DNA of 57,092 bases from Verrucomicrobiota bacterium (GTDB taxonomy: Bacteria > Verrucomicrobiota > Verrucomicrobiia > Verrucomicrobiales > Akkermansiaceae): the NCBI GenBank assembly GCA_026397725.1, contig JAPLUI010000045.1:1-57092 (forward strand). The letters run 5' to 3'. Made by a program: the position numbers and the translations under genes. Below are positions 18,666 to 27,829 of the stretch, piece by piece; positions within the stretch are counted from its first letter, which is position 1, and the number at the start of each line of letters is the position of its first letter. The notes under the pieces are model-generated. The model was not told the origin of the DNA. It was given only the letters and a program-made list of their open reading frames with translations, and made no database searches.

Positions 18666-21600
18666 TTATGGTTTGCCTGATTCATCAGTGATTTTTGTCA
18701 ACGTGGCACCGGCGTCGGGCGAAGAGTAGAGGCCGTCGGTATGCACGAACCACCATTGGCCGCCTTCGCGCACATCGCCACAAGCCGCGATGAGTCCGCC
18801 CTTGGGCGCGGCGCCCTTCGCCGGGAGCCACTCCCAGCTCATCCCCCATTCACCCGCGCAGCGGGACAGGCGGCCGGTCACCTCCGGATCGAGCGCCTGG
18901 GTGAGGAAGCGGCCATCGCGTCGGTCGTCCCCCGCGGCAGTGGTGCCGAGCGCGGTGAACGGCCGGAACCACTCGAAGTTCTTTTGCGGGGGAAAGAGCG
19001 ACAGGTGGCCGCCGGAGTCGCCCTGATAGCCGTGAGTGGTGGCATAACTGATCTCCGTGTTGGACTGAAGCGACTTGTCCCAGCCAACGTTGTAAAACCC
19101 GGTGTCCTCGCGTTCGTGCAACACGCCAAGGGATTCGACGTTGTCCCTGGAAACATGGCAGCGTGCCACCTTGGCTGCCGTATGAACTGTCGGATCGCCC
19201 CGCCCGAGGTAGGTCATCCAGCGGTCCGGGCAGGTCAGGACGCAAAGCTGGGTCGTCCCCTTGGCCAGCGAGGGATAGTATTGGCCCCACGGCCACTGCG
19301 CCACTGCGGTGATCCGCTCGCCCGCGGTGTGTTGCGCGGTGGCGGGCGGCGGCGGCGTGGATTCCGGCAGCACGCCGGGGACCACGGAAAGCTCCGACAC
19401 GCGGGCGTGGTAGTGCGCTCGCGCCTCCTGCGGCAGGGCGCTGAAGAACAAGCCGACATCCATCCGCGGGCTGGCCAGCTTGAACTGATAGGCACCGGGC
19501 TCCCACTGTTTGCCATCGGTGGAGGTCCAGGCGCCCCAGAGATTTCCTTGCCTGACAATCCTGATCCACGGGCGGCCTGCGGGAAGCGTGTAGGTGGAAA
19601 CCCGGCCCGCGCCGAGGTCCGAAAAATCGGCGGACGTCCGCAGGCCGCCCCTGGCGGTCTGGACGAGGTGAAAATCACGACCCCATTCCCAGTTGATGCG
19701 CTCACCGTGCTCGCGGGCCGTTAGACCGACCCAGGCCTGGTGGTTGACCGGTTCGCCGCCGGACCCGCTGTAGGAATCGATGCGGCAGGTGGCGGTGAAG
19801 TCGCCGGTGAGGTTTTTCGTCACGGTGTGCATGCCATTGCCGAAGAACTGGAAGGCCCGGGGGCCGGTCTGCCACAGTCCGGCGGATGCCTTGGCCTCGC
19901 CGACGTTGCGTGCCGTCCACTCGGGATCCACCGCTTTGCCGGTCACCTCGAGGTTGGCGGGCGCGGAATCCACGGAATGGTTTTCATCAAAGATCACCCG
20001 GCACCACAGCGTGACCGGGCCACGCGGCAATGGTCCCTCGTATTTCAACGCGCCATCGTTGCTCTCCACCAATTGCAATTGTCCGAGGTAGAGCGCGGTC
20101 CTGTTCACCTTGTGTCCGCGGGCATCCACCTGGACGGTGACACGTCCCGTGCCGTCGCCGGGGGCTTCGGCCTTGACCGTCGGCACGGGATACGCGCCGG
20201 CGTCCGCAGTCCGCAACGCATCCAGCGGGATCGGCTGGCGCGTCAGGCCTGGGCCTTCCCAGTCGATGCGGAAGTTCCTGGCCGGCAGCCGGTCATAGAC
20301 ATAAGTCACCTCGAGGGCGTGGTCGCCCTTGGCGAGGTTGCACACCGCGGCCTTTTCGGTGGTGCCGTGCTGGCCGTCCCAAACGAGCACGTCCCTGCCG
20401 TCGATCCGCAGGCGGTAACCGCCGTCGATTTGGGCGCGGAACACATAAAGCCCGGTCGCGGGCACGCGCAGGAATCCGTCGAATGCCAGGGCGTATCCCG
20501 AGCTGCGCTGCTCGCACACGCCAAGGTCGAATCCCCGCGCCAGACCGCTGCGGAAAAGCTTGCCCCCGGCGATTTCCTCAAGGGTCGCCGCAGGTTGGGT
20601 GAAATAGCCGGCCTGCCGTTGCGAGTCCTTGTGCACCAACCCGTAGGCGAGGCCCGGAATCGTCGTCGCAACCGCCTTGGCTGGCGCCGCTGCCTTGCTC
20701 GCCACAGCGGCGACAACCACCGGCGGCGCGGACTGGTCGAAAATATCCGTGAGCGTCAGCCGCAGCGTCGGCCGCGCCAGCTTCGTATCTAACAATACAT
20801 GCCGCTTGCCCGGCATGCGTTCCTCCTTCACGGTTTGCGGTGTGCCGGCGCATTGAGGGTTGTCAAACACCTCGATCCTGTAGGCGAAGGCCGGCGACGC
20901 CGTGTCGGGCACTTCCCATGACACCGCCACCTGGCTGCCCGTCGTTTCGGCCCGCACATTGGCCACTGCCGGCTTGTCGAGCACCGGCAGGTCCGGCTGT
21001 TTGACCGTGAACTCATGGCGTTTGTCGCCGGCCAGCGGCTTGCCGGTGAGCTGGCGGGGCAGCAGATCGGGCGCGGCGGAGTATTCGATGGCGGCGTATT
21101 CGTGATCGCCCTCGGGCACGGTGTTGACCACCACATACTCGAACTTGTCGATGGCGATGGTGTCGGATTTCAGCCAGCGGCCGTCCTTGCGGCAATACCC
21201 GAAGCGCCGGTGCAGCGGCCTGACCACCTTGCCGTCCGACAGCGTCTCGATGAAGCCGCTGTTGCCGGTGAACGAACTGGCCGGAATCGGCAGGCGGGCG
21301 ATGCCGATGAGGTGCCAGCGGTCGGCCGCCTGATCCTTGATCCAGCGGCCGATATGGGCATAGGTGGGATCTTTTTCCCCGGCCGGCAGCCAGACCCGGC
21401 CCAACATCGTGTACCATTGCCTGCAAGTGACAAAGGGCCACGGCTCCGCGCCCAGCGTGCCGCTGCATCCTTCCCCGCCGTAGGTGTTGTTGATGTATTG
21501 GGTGGGGGCCACATCGGTGAAACGCACGGGCGTGCCGTCCGCGCCGTTGCCCCAGAACGACCACACCGAGCCGGGCCGGAACGCGGACTGGATCTTCTCG

Positions 21601-21866
21601 TCCGGGTTGGGCAGGCCGCCGGGACCATCCGGAACCGTGCCCAGGAAGCCGGCATAGAAACTGACGTTGTTAGGCTTCGGATTGAAGTTGGTGTTCCAGT
21701 TGGCGTAATAGGTGCCCGACGGCCACCACGGCCAGCGCAGGTCCATCATGACGATGTCCGAACCGGCGGCGACGTTCTCCTGATACCAGGTCGCCCGCAA
21801 GGGCCCGGTTGTCAGAAACACGCATGCCAACGCCAGCCAAAGCACAATCAATCGGGTGTATTTCAT
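18666..21866 (-). CDS. Secreted DUF3472/PA14 multidomain protein
   Basis: 1066 residues; the ATG at 21866 gives a typical signal peptide (KYTRLIVLWLALACVFLTTG). Residues about 25-260 match the DUF3472 type (MDLRWPWWPSGTYYANW, SFWGNGADGTPVRF, EGCSGTLGAEPWPF). An FN3-like segment follows, then a PA14-like carbohydrate-binding domain at about 435-560 (LARGFDLGVCEQ, GLYVFRAQIDGGYRLRIDG), and a DUF1349/concanavalin-like region at about 660-810 (FFGNGMHTVTKNLTGDFTATC, WIRIVRQGNLWGAW). No catalytic residues recognised. It may bind or cleave glycans; neighbours on both sides are hydrolases. Confidence 0.8.
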   Translation of the reverse strand: MKYTRLIVLWLALACVFLTTGPLRATWYQENVAAGSDIVMMDLRWPWWPSGTYYANWNTNFNPKPNNVSFYAGFLGTVPDGPGGLPNPDEKIQSAFRPGSVWSFWGNGADGTPVRFTDVAPTQYINNTYGGEGCSGTLGAEPWPFVTCRQWYTMLGRVWLPAGEKDPTYAHIGRWIKDQAADRWHLIGIARLPIPASSFTGNSGFIETLSDGKVVRPLHRRFGYCRKDGRWLKSDTIAIDKFEYVVVNTVPEGDHEYAAIEYSAAPDLLPRQLTGKPLAGDKRHEFTVKQPDLPVLDKPAVANVRAETTGSQVAVSWEVPDTASPAFAYRIEVFDNPQCAGTPQTVKEERMPGKRHVLLDTKLARPTLRLTLTDIFDQSAPPVVVAAVASKAAAPAKAVATTIPGLAYGLVHKDSQRQAGYFTQPAATLEEIAGGKLFRSGLARGFDLGVCEQRSSGYALAFDGFLRVPATGLYVFRAQIDGGYRLRIDGRDVLVWDGQHGTTEKAAVCNLAKGDHALEVTYVYDRLPARNFRIDWEGPGLTRQPIPLDALRTADAGAYPVPTVKAEAPGDGTGRVTVQVDARGHKVNRTALYLGQLQLVESNDGALKYEGPLPRGPVTLWCRVIFDENHSVDSAPANLEVTGKAVDPEWTARNVGEAKASAGLWQTGPRAFQFFGNGMHTVTKNLTGDFTATCRIDSYSGSGGEPVNHQAWVGLTAREHGERINWEWGRDFHLVQTARGGLRTSADFSDLGAGRVSTYTLPAGRPWIRIVRQGNLWGAWTSTDGKQWEPGAYQFKLASPRMDVGLFFSALPQEARAHYHARVSELSVVPGVLPESTPPPPATAQHTAGERITAVAQWPWGQYYPSLAKGTTQLCVLTCPDRWMTYLGRGDPTVHTAAKVARCHVSRDNVESLGVLHEREDTGFYNVGWDKSLQSNTEISYATTHGYQGDSGGHLSLFPPQKNFEWFRPFTALGTTAAGDDRRDGRFLTQALDPEVTGRLSRCAGEWGMSWEWLPAKGAAPKGGLIAACGDVREGGQWWFVHTDGLYSSPDAGATLTKITDESGKP

Positions 21867-21892
21867 AGGATGTGGAATCATGGGAGAATTAC

Positions 21893-22087
21893 CTGCCCGA
21901 CATTTTCACGCACCATGCCCGCCCTAACAGCAATGGTTCCGGCGTATTCCCAGTAGAGCGATTCGTGCTTTCTCTGCCGGGCTTCGTCACCCGCAAGCGG
22001 CGGCATGATACAGAGGGAATTCGGCATCTCTTTCACCCCCAGGCCAACGACGAGCGGGCGGCGCTTTCTGGTCGGTCTCATGTTCAT
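21893..22087 (-). pseudogene. Sulfatase C-terminal fragment
   Basis: A 60-odd codon open stretch that includes GDEARQRKHESLYWEYAG and AVRAG, nearly the same as GDDARQRKHASLYWEYAG in the sulfatase-GH172 protein (nt 6500-6560), also similar at the DNA level. The formylglycine site and metal ligands are absent. It lies between two intact genes and is best read as what is left after deletion of a sulfatase gene. Confidence 0.7.
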
Positions 22088-25000
22088 TTGTTAGATGCCG
22101 GATACTCGACTGCCACGGTCGCAGTGGCGGGACTTTCGTTACCCGCGAAATCCACGGCGGTCACGCGGTAATGCCAAATGCCGCGCAGCGGTTGGCCGTC
22201 GAAACCCGCGGCGGTATCCTTGAAACCCGTCGTGCCCTTCGCCACATAGGTCACCCGGGTGGCCGGCCCCGGCCCGAAATCCGGTTTGTCGCCGCGATAG
22301 ATGTGATACCAGAACACGTCGCCTCCCGGTTCGTTCCATTGCAATGCCTGGTCTCTAACAGTCAGACCGCCGGGCGACGCGGGCGCGGCGTGCGGCGCGG
22401 CATCCGTGACGACCCATGAAAGCGGCATCGCTGGTGCGGAGGGCGGAAAGGCCGCGGCATTGTCGCCGTCGGTGGCTTCGATGTAATACTCAAGACCGGC
22501 GGCGGTGACATGGTTGACCGGAATGTTGGCAACAAAGATGGACTTCACCTTGCGCGCCATTTCACCACGGAGCCATTTGGCATCGCCCGGCCGGCGATAC
22601 CAAAGCACCGCGCCCGTGCTATCATCAATCCGGCCATCGAGCAAGCGAGCCTTGATTGACACCGGTTGGCCTGACTGCGCCGAAGTCGGCGGCGAGATCA
22701 CCACAATGGTCGGCGGCGTGCGATCCGCACCGCCGGCATCGCAGGGGATCGGCACCGATGGCGGGCTTTCCTGCCCGCCTGCATTCACCGCCGTCACCGT
22801 GTACCGGCAACTGCCGTTCACGCGGTCCGTGAATCGCCCTGTCGCGCCCGCCGGCATGCGGTCCGAATTGATTTTCCGGCCGTCGCGATACACGTTGAAG
22901 CCGGCCACGTTGGGCTCCTCGTTTTGCCACTGGATCACCGCACCTTGTCGGGTGCCGCGGGCATTCACATGCGAGGGGGATTTCACCGCCTGCTGACCCC
23001 GCAACTCGTTTTCCTTGGCCACGTAGCGGAGTTGGATGAAGCGGTTCTGCATGCTGGTGACGTTGCCTAGCGAGGAAATGTCCGTCACGCGATGGGTGAA
23101 GTTGCCGACCCACGAGGGAATCGCGCCGGGCAGGTCCGGCCAGTTGTAGGCGCTGAAATGGTCTAACAGAAGATTGTGGTCGCGGGTGGCGGCGATGCGG
23201 CAGCGCAGGCGTTGGAGATTCGCCCGGCGGGCGGGGGATTCGGTGCGTTTCAGCCATTGGTCGATCATGGCCAGTTGCTCGTCGGCCTTGGCGATGTTCA
23301 CCACGGTGGAGTTTTGCTCCGCCCGGAAGCACATGCACAGCTTGTGGCGGCCCGAGGTGGGAGTTATGTCAAATCGCACGCTCACCCATGTCTGCCAGCC
23401 GCCGGTTTGCGTCACCCTGCCGGAACCTAACAACTTTCCGGAAGGCCCGTCGAGCCGCAGTTCGATGATTCCGCCCTTGCCTTCGGTGGGATGGGCCGCC
23501 ACGCGCACCTCGCAGGATCTGGCCTCCTTGCCAAAGTCCAGGTCATCGAAGCGGACCCAATGACCCGCCCTGATGTTGCCCAGGCATTTTCCACCGTCCT
23601 TGCTGTCGAAAACCCCCGGGCCGTTGTTCGCGGAGGAAGCTGCGGGCGAGTACTCCTTGGCCGCCGCGGGATCGGCACCTGAGACCTTGAATCGTCCGAC
23701 GTTGTACAGGCATTCGCCTTCAACGCCCGCCTCAAACTCAGGCGTGCCCTGGCACTCGGCGAAGCCGCAAACGTACGGCTCGTTCTCGTTGATGATCTTC
23801 GTGATGTCGTCGGCGGCCTCCGGCCCGTAGTGCTGCGCCGCATACTCATGATAGACCGCCGCGGAGGATTTCAAGCGCTCGGCTTTGTCCCACGGTGCCT
23901 TGCTGATGAAGGACAAGCGCGGCTCGACGGCGTCGGTCACGCGCCATGACAGGCAGTAGAAGCCGGTCATGTTGGGCGCGCGTTCGCGCCAGGCCTTGAT
24001 TGTGTTAGACAAGTGCATGTTATAGGGATAATAGTATTGAGAGCTGTTCCAGTCGCGTTCCAGCCACGGGCATCCCCAGTACTCGCGCTTGCCATAGATC
24101 GCGCCGCTCTCGCAGCGGTCGGTGTAAGAGGCTATCGGCGCGCAAATGACCTCAGCCGGCAGCTCCTCGATCGCCTTGGGATTGAGGCCCCAGCCGGAGA
24201 CGGCCAGGCGGGTCGGCGACGAGCGGGTCTTGAAGCCCTCGTGGAAGCCCATGAAGATCTTGCGCCAAATTGCGAAGAACTCGGCGTTGTGGCCTACATT
24301 CTCCGACTGGAAGCACAGCAGGTAGTCGAGGTCCGGGTAGTCCGTGGCGATTTGTTCGACGCGGGCGGCGACCACTGGCGGGTCCTCGGCCTTGGCGCCG
24401 GTCTTCTTGTATTCCTCGGGGATGATGTTGATGTCGATGCCCAGGCCGATGCGCACACCGCGGGAATGGGCGTGGGCGATGATCCGCTGGAAGAGCGACG
24501 CGCCCTTGCGGAAGACATCCCTGTTAGACAGGCTTTCGTTGTGCAGCGCGCAGTCCGCGCCGAAGTCATAATCGTCGAACAGATCCGCGGCGCCGAAGCG
24601 GTATTGGGCGACGTCCCACCCGGAACAGCCCCAACTGTGGCCGGTGCGGGCGGTGGGCATCCACACCCGCGACAGCTTGCCGCCGACCTCGAAGTTGTGG
24701 AACATCTCGTTGTGGCCCTGCTCGCCGTTGTAGTTGTGGATGTGGATGAAGTTGAAGCGCATCTTGGCCGCCTGATCGATGATGAAGCGCCAGTCGTCCC
24801 ATGAGTACACGGTAGCCGACTGAGGGAAGTTAGTCCACGGCAGGAAGCCGCGGATCTGCACGGCCGGCGCCTTGCGTTCGTCCACCTCTGGCAACACCAA
24901 CGGCGCTTTCTTGTCAGGCAAAACGTCGCCGCCCAGATAGAAACCGACTCCGTAATGCTCTTCTAACAAGCCATAGACCCCGTACAAACAGCCGATCTCG

Positions 25001-25395
25001 TCGCTGCCGCCGATGACCAGCACCTCCTGCCCGGACACCGTGAGCTTCTTGAGCACATAGCCCTGCGGGCCGGGTTCCGCGACCGTGACCGAAGGCCATG
25101 ACTCCGCGCCAGCCGGCTTCATGGCGGCAAGCCGATCCGCCGGGGCGATCACGAAGCACGGCGTCGTCGGCTCCCGTTTCGCCCCGATCTCAAGACTGCT
25201 GCCAGATATTTGATAGATATAACGCTGCAATTCCTGCGCGGCGTATTGCTCGAGCAAGGAAGCGTCCGCCGCCACGACAATGCGGCCGGCCGGCGGCGCG
25301 GCCGACAGCGCGGGAATTGCTGTCAGGGCGAGGAGCATGACGACGCCAAGCGGGCCGGAAGCCGCACGCTTGGTCAATGGGATCAGATGGTTCAT
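22084..25395 (-). CDS. Secreted GH67/GH115-like enzyme with CBM6-type and FN3 domains
   Basis: About 1103 residues from the ATG at 25395 (an in-frame ATG at 25446 is also possible); signal peptide with AASGPLGVVMLLALTAIPALSAA. The N-terminal ~130 residues match the GH20/GH67/GH115 accessory alpha/beta domain (AAQELQRYIYQISG, IGGSDEIGCLYGVYGLLEEHYGV). A TIM barrel follows (MRFNFIHIHNYNGEQGH, RIGLGIDINIIPEEY, DYLLCFQSENVGH). A CBM6-like module sits at about 620-720 (FDSKDGGKCLGNIRAGHWVRF) and three FN3-like domains end the protein. The barrel looks like an alpha-glucuronidase or hexosaminidase relative, but I cannot place it in a defined family. Confidence 0.78.
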   Translation of the reverse strand: MNHLIPLTKRAASGPLGVVMLLALTAIPALSAAPPAGRIVVAADASLLEQYAAQELQRYIYQISGSSLEIGAKREPTTPCFVIAPADRLAAMKPAGAESWPSVTVAEPGPQGYVLKKLTVSGQEVLVIGGSDEIGCLYGVYGLLEEHYGVGFYLGGDVLPDKKAPLVLPEVDERKAPAVQIRGFLPWTNFPQSATVYSWDDWRFIIDQAAKMRFNFIHIHNYNGEQGHNEMFHNFEVGGKLSRVWMPTARTGHSWGCSGWDVAQYRFGAADLFDDYDFGADCALHNESLSNRDVFRKGASLFQRIIAHAHSRGVRIGLGIDINIIPEEYKKTGAKAEDPPVVAARVEQIATDYPDLDYLLCFQSENVGHNAEFFAIWRKIFMGFHEGFKTRSSPTRLAVSGWGLNPKAIEELPAEVICAPIASYTDRCESGAIYGKREYWGCPWLERDWNSSQYYYPYNMHLSNTIKAWRERAPNMTGFYCLSWRVTDAVEPRLSFISKAPWDKAERLKSSAAVYHEYAAQHYGPEAADDITKIINENEPYVCGFAECQGTPEFEAGVEGECLYNVGRFKVSGADPAAAKEYSPAASSANNGPGVFDSKDGGKCLGNIRAGHWVRFDDLDFGKEARSCEVRVAAHPTEGKGGIIELRLDGPSGKLLGSGRVTQTGGWQTWVSVRFDITPTSGRHKLCMCFRAEQNSTVVNIAKADEQLAMIDQWLKRTESPARRANLQRLRCRIAATRDHNLLLDHFSAYNWPDLPGAIPSWVGNFTHRVTDISSLGNVTSMQNRFIQLRYVAKENELRGQQAVKSPSHVNARGTRQGAVIQWQNEEPNVAGFNVYRDGRKINSDRMPAGATGRFTDRVNGSCRYTVTAVNAGGQESPPSVPIPCDAGGADRTPPTIVVISPPTSAQSGQPVSIKARLLDGRIDDSTGAVLWYRRPGDAKWLRGEMARKVKSIFVANIPVNHVTAAGLEYYIEATDGDNAAAFPPSAPAMPLSWVVTDAAPHAAPASPGGLTVRDQALQWNEPGGDVFWYHIYRGDKPDFGPGPATRVTYVAKGTTGFKDTAAGFDGQPLRGIWHYRVTAVDFAGNESPATATVAVEYPASNK

Positions 25396-25497
25396 AAGAC
25401 TGGTGGTGCGGGCCGGTGTCCCGCGGTGGGTTGTTGGTTTCTTCATCTTGCGAATTTCATCAGTGGATTCATCTAACACGAAACTGGGTGACAATGT

Positions 25498-27810
25498 TCA
25501 CCTGGTGAAGACCAACTTCCACTCGACGGTCTTGGTGGCGGACGGCACGATGCGGACGGTGGCGGTTTCCTGTTGGCTGGCGATTTCCACCTTCTCGCCT
25601 CCGACCGCCGCAGCCTTGAGCTTGAAGCCGGCCGGCAGATGGATGGTGAGCACATAAGGGTCACCGGCGACCACCTTGCTCATGCCGGATAGAATGTTAG
25701 ATGCCTGGTCCCATTTCTCATCCATCAGGCATACGCCGCCCTGCGAAAGGTGGCGGGTGGTCGAGAGCACCCACGGGTATGCGCGCGCCTCGCGGATGGC
25801 GAAGACTTGCATGCCGTTGTTCGTGTCCATGGCCGGGGCGGTGAACGAGCCCTGGCACTTGCCGAGGAAGGTCTGGGTCCAGAACTCGAAGACCAGGTAG
25901 TCGCGTCCGGGCTCCAACCCGAGGTCGGCGAACTCGACCTTCCGTTCCGGCATGCCGTGCATCGGGCGCAGGCCGAGGTCCGCGCCTTCACCCCATTGGA
26001 AGCGCGCGAGGACCAACCAATGATCGAACGGCCTGTCGATCTCCTGCAGCCACCATTCGGCCTCGCCGCCACCCTTCTGGCCGTAGTCGCGGAATGACTT
26101 CTCGAACGACCAAGCTGGCGGGCGGGGCGTGAAGTCATGGAGTTGCCCCGGCACGGTGAAGAGCACGGGCGAACTGCGCTTGGCACCCTCGAGATTCGCG
26201 GGATCGCGATAGACTTCCGCCTTGTCGCTGAGCAGCAGCACCCCGCCGGCCATCGCGATCACGCACGGACGGATGATGGTCGACGGCGGCACCGCGGCCG
26301 CGCCGAAAGTCCGCATGGCACCTTGTGGCACCTTGCCTTCGGGCAGCACATCGCAGTGGTCCGGGTCGTTGCGCCACACCACGCCCTCCCACGAGCTGAA
26401 GCCTTGGAACGACGCGGCGCGGAACCCGTCGGTCGCCACCCGGCAGGCGTCGGCCACGCCGATCTGCTCGGGCAGCACACCCCAGCAGGTGAGAATGTAG
26501 GTGTCGCGGCCGAGTTCCGCGCGTGCCGTCTGATAGAACCGCCGCAGCGCCTCGCCGGGTGTGATCCCCTTGTCCTTGAAGTAGTCGCCGGCCTGCCGGT
26601 AACCCCAATCGACGAGGTCGCCGGCGCCGTCGATCTTGACGTAGCTGAAGCCGAGTTCCTTCGCGCCGCGATAGGTCGGACGCACCAACCGATCAAGCGC
26701 CTCCTCGTTGGTCGGATCGAGCGCGTAGAAGCCGGCGCCACTCCACGGGTTCACGGCTCGCCTCGGCTTGCCGTCGGGCGCGCGCACGAACCACTCGGGG
26801 TGATCCTTGACCATCTGCCGCACCAACGGGTCGCTGTCATAGAAGATGCAGAACACCCAGATGCCCGGCTCCATCCCTGCCGCACGCACTTTGCGCACGT
26901 ATTCCGCAGCCCCGCCCGGAAACCGGTCGTTCCACTCAAGGAACCCGCGCGGGCTGCCGCCGCCGGTCTGGAAGCAGTCGTCGATCTGCACGTACCGGTA
27001 GCCGAAGTCGGGCAGCTTGTGGGTGGTGAACGCCGCAGTGACCGCATCGAGCGCCTTGTGGTCGAACCCGCCACGGTAGGGCCACCAACTGCAGTAGCCG
27101 GTGACCGAATCCTTCCAGACTTGATAGGTCCACGGCTCGAACCAGCCGATCCCCTTGTGTTTCTGATAGAAGCGGGGGCGGAAGATCAACTCGATGGACG
27201 GGCCGCGGCACTCGATGGCGAAGGCGACGTTACTTTCAGGTGCGCGACTTGGCGGTTCATTGGCGGCAGAAGCCGGCGGGACGCCGGCGCTCCTTGAAGG
27301 CGCGATGCGGATGGCGCCGTCGGCCGGGCCCGCCAGCATCCAATCCCAGCGGCGGTCGTAGACGGCGTTGTTGCGCAGGCTGCGGCTGGGTCCGACGCTG
27401 GTGCGGAGCACCGGGAAGCGCTGCTGCGCCTCGCTTTCGGTCTCGGCGGCAAACGCCTCCCCGCTGCCGGTGGCGGTGCCGCTGAGCACCAACTTCACGC
27501 CCTCCTGCGGCTTGGCCAAGCTGAACTTCAAGCGTTGCTCGACTTTTTCCTTCTGGTCGCGGGTTTCGGCCGGCTCGAACTTCACTTCGGCTCCCGCCAC
27601 TGCCTTGCCGGCCGCGTCTTCGGCGCGGATCCTGCCGTCGAGGATCAGGGTTCCGTGGTAGCGGAGGCTCAACCGTCCTTGGGCGGTGTCCCACGCCACC
27701 GTGGCGGGGTCGTTGGACGGCGGCGCGACGGCGGCCCAGGCTCCCGTGCCGGAAGCGAAGGTCAGCAAGGTGATCAGCAAAGTCTTAGGCATGGTTGTGT
27801 TTGTTTTCAT
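25498..27810 (-). CDS. GH36-like alpha-galactosidase (clan GH-D), copy 1
   Basis: 770 residues; start at 27810 gives MKTNTTM and a signal peptide (PKTLLITLLTFASGTGAWA). Beta-supersandwich, then a barrel with FGYRYVQIDDCFQ, GMEPGIWVFC, the likely nucleophile in SYVKIDGAGD, and WRNDPDHCD near the acid/base region. The C-terminal beta domain ends TVEWKLVFTR. Residues about 170-195 hold the repeat-derived peptide SAGVPPASAANE, absent from ordinary family members. Paralogous to the gene at 30257-32542: the last ~350 nt are almost the same, whereas the middle has diverged. Probably hydrolyses terminal alpha-galactose or a related sugar. Confidence 0.87.
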   Translation of the reverse strand: MKTNTTMPKTLLITLLTFASGTGAWAAVAPPSNDPATVAWDTAQGRLSLRYHGTLILDGRIRAEDAAGKAVAGAEVKFEPAETRDQKEKVEQRLKFSLAKPQEGVKLVLSGTATGSGEAFAAETESEAQQRFPVLRTSVGPSRSLRNNAVYDRRWDWMLAGPADGAIRIAPSRSAGVPPASAANEPPSRAPESNVAFAIECRGPSIELIFRPRFYQKHKGIGWFEPWTYQVWKDSVTGYCSWWPYRGGFDHKALDAVTAAFTTHKLPDFGYRYVQIDDCFQTGGGSPRGFLEWNDRFPGGAAEYVRKVRAAGMEPGIWVFCIFYDSDPLVRQMVKDHPEWFVRAPDGKPRRAVNPWSGAGFYALDPTNEEALDRLVRPTYRGAKELGFSYVKIDGAGDLVDWGYRQAGDYFKDKGITPGEALRRFYQTARAELGRDTYILTCWGVLPEQIGVADACRVATDGFRAASFQGFSSWEGVVWRNDPDHCDVLPEGKVPQGAMRTFGAAAVPPSTIIRPCVIAMAGGVLLLSDKAEVYRDPANLEGAKRSSPVLFTVPGQLHDFTPRPPAWSFEKSFRDYGQKGGGEAEWWLQEIDRPFDHWLVLARFQWGEGADLGLRPMHGMPERKVEFADLGLEPGRDYLVFEFWTQTFLGKCQGSFTAPAMDTNNGMQVFAIREARAYPWVLSTTRHLSQGGVCLMDEKWDQASNILSGMSKVVAGDPYVLTIHLPAGFKLKAAAVGGEKVEIASQQETATVRIVPSATKTVEWKLVFTR
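27261..27297. repeat. In-frame SAGVPPAS-type repeat
   Basis: A GC-rich word containing AGCCGGCGGGACGCCGG, translated in frame on the minus strand as SAGVPPAS. Related copies lie in the same position of the paralogue (31975-32010) and in a different place of another enzyme (39354-39396, SAGVSPAD). Confidence 0.7.
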
Positions 27811-27829
27811 TGATCTGTGGTTGTAGCTT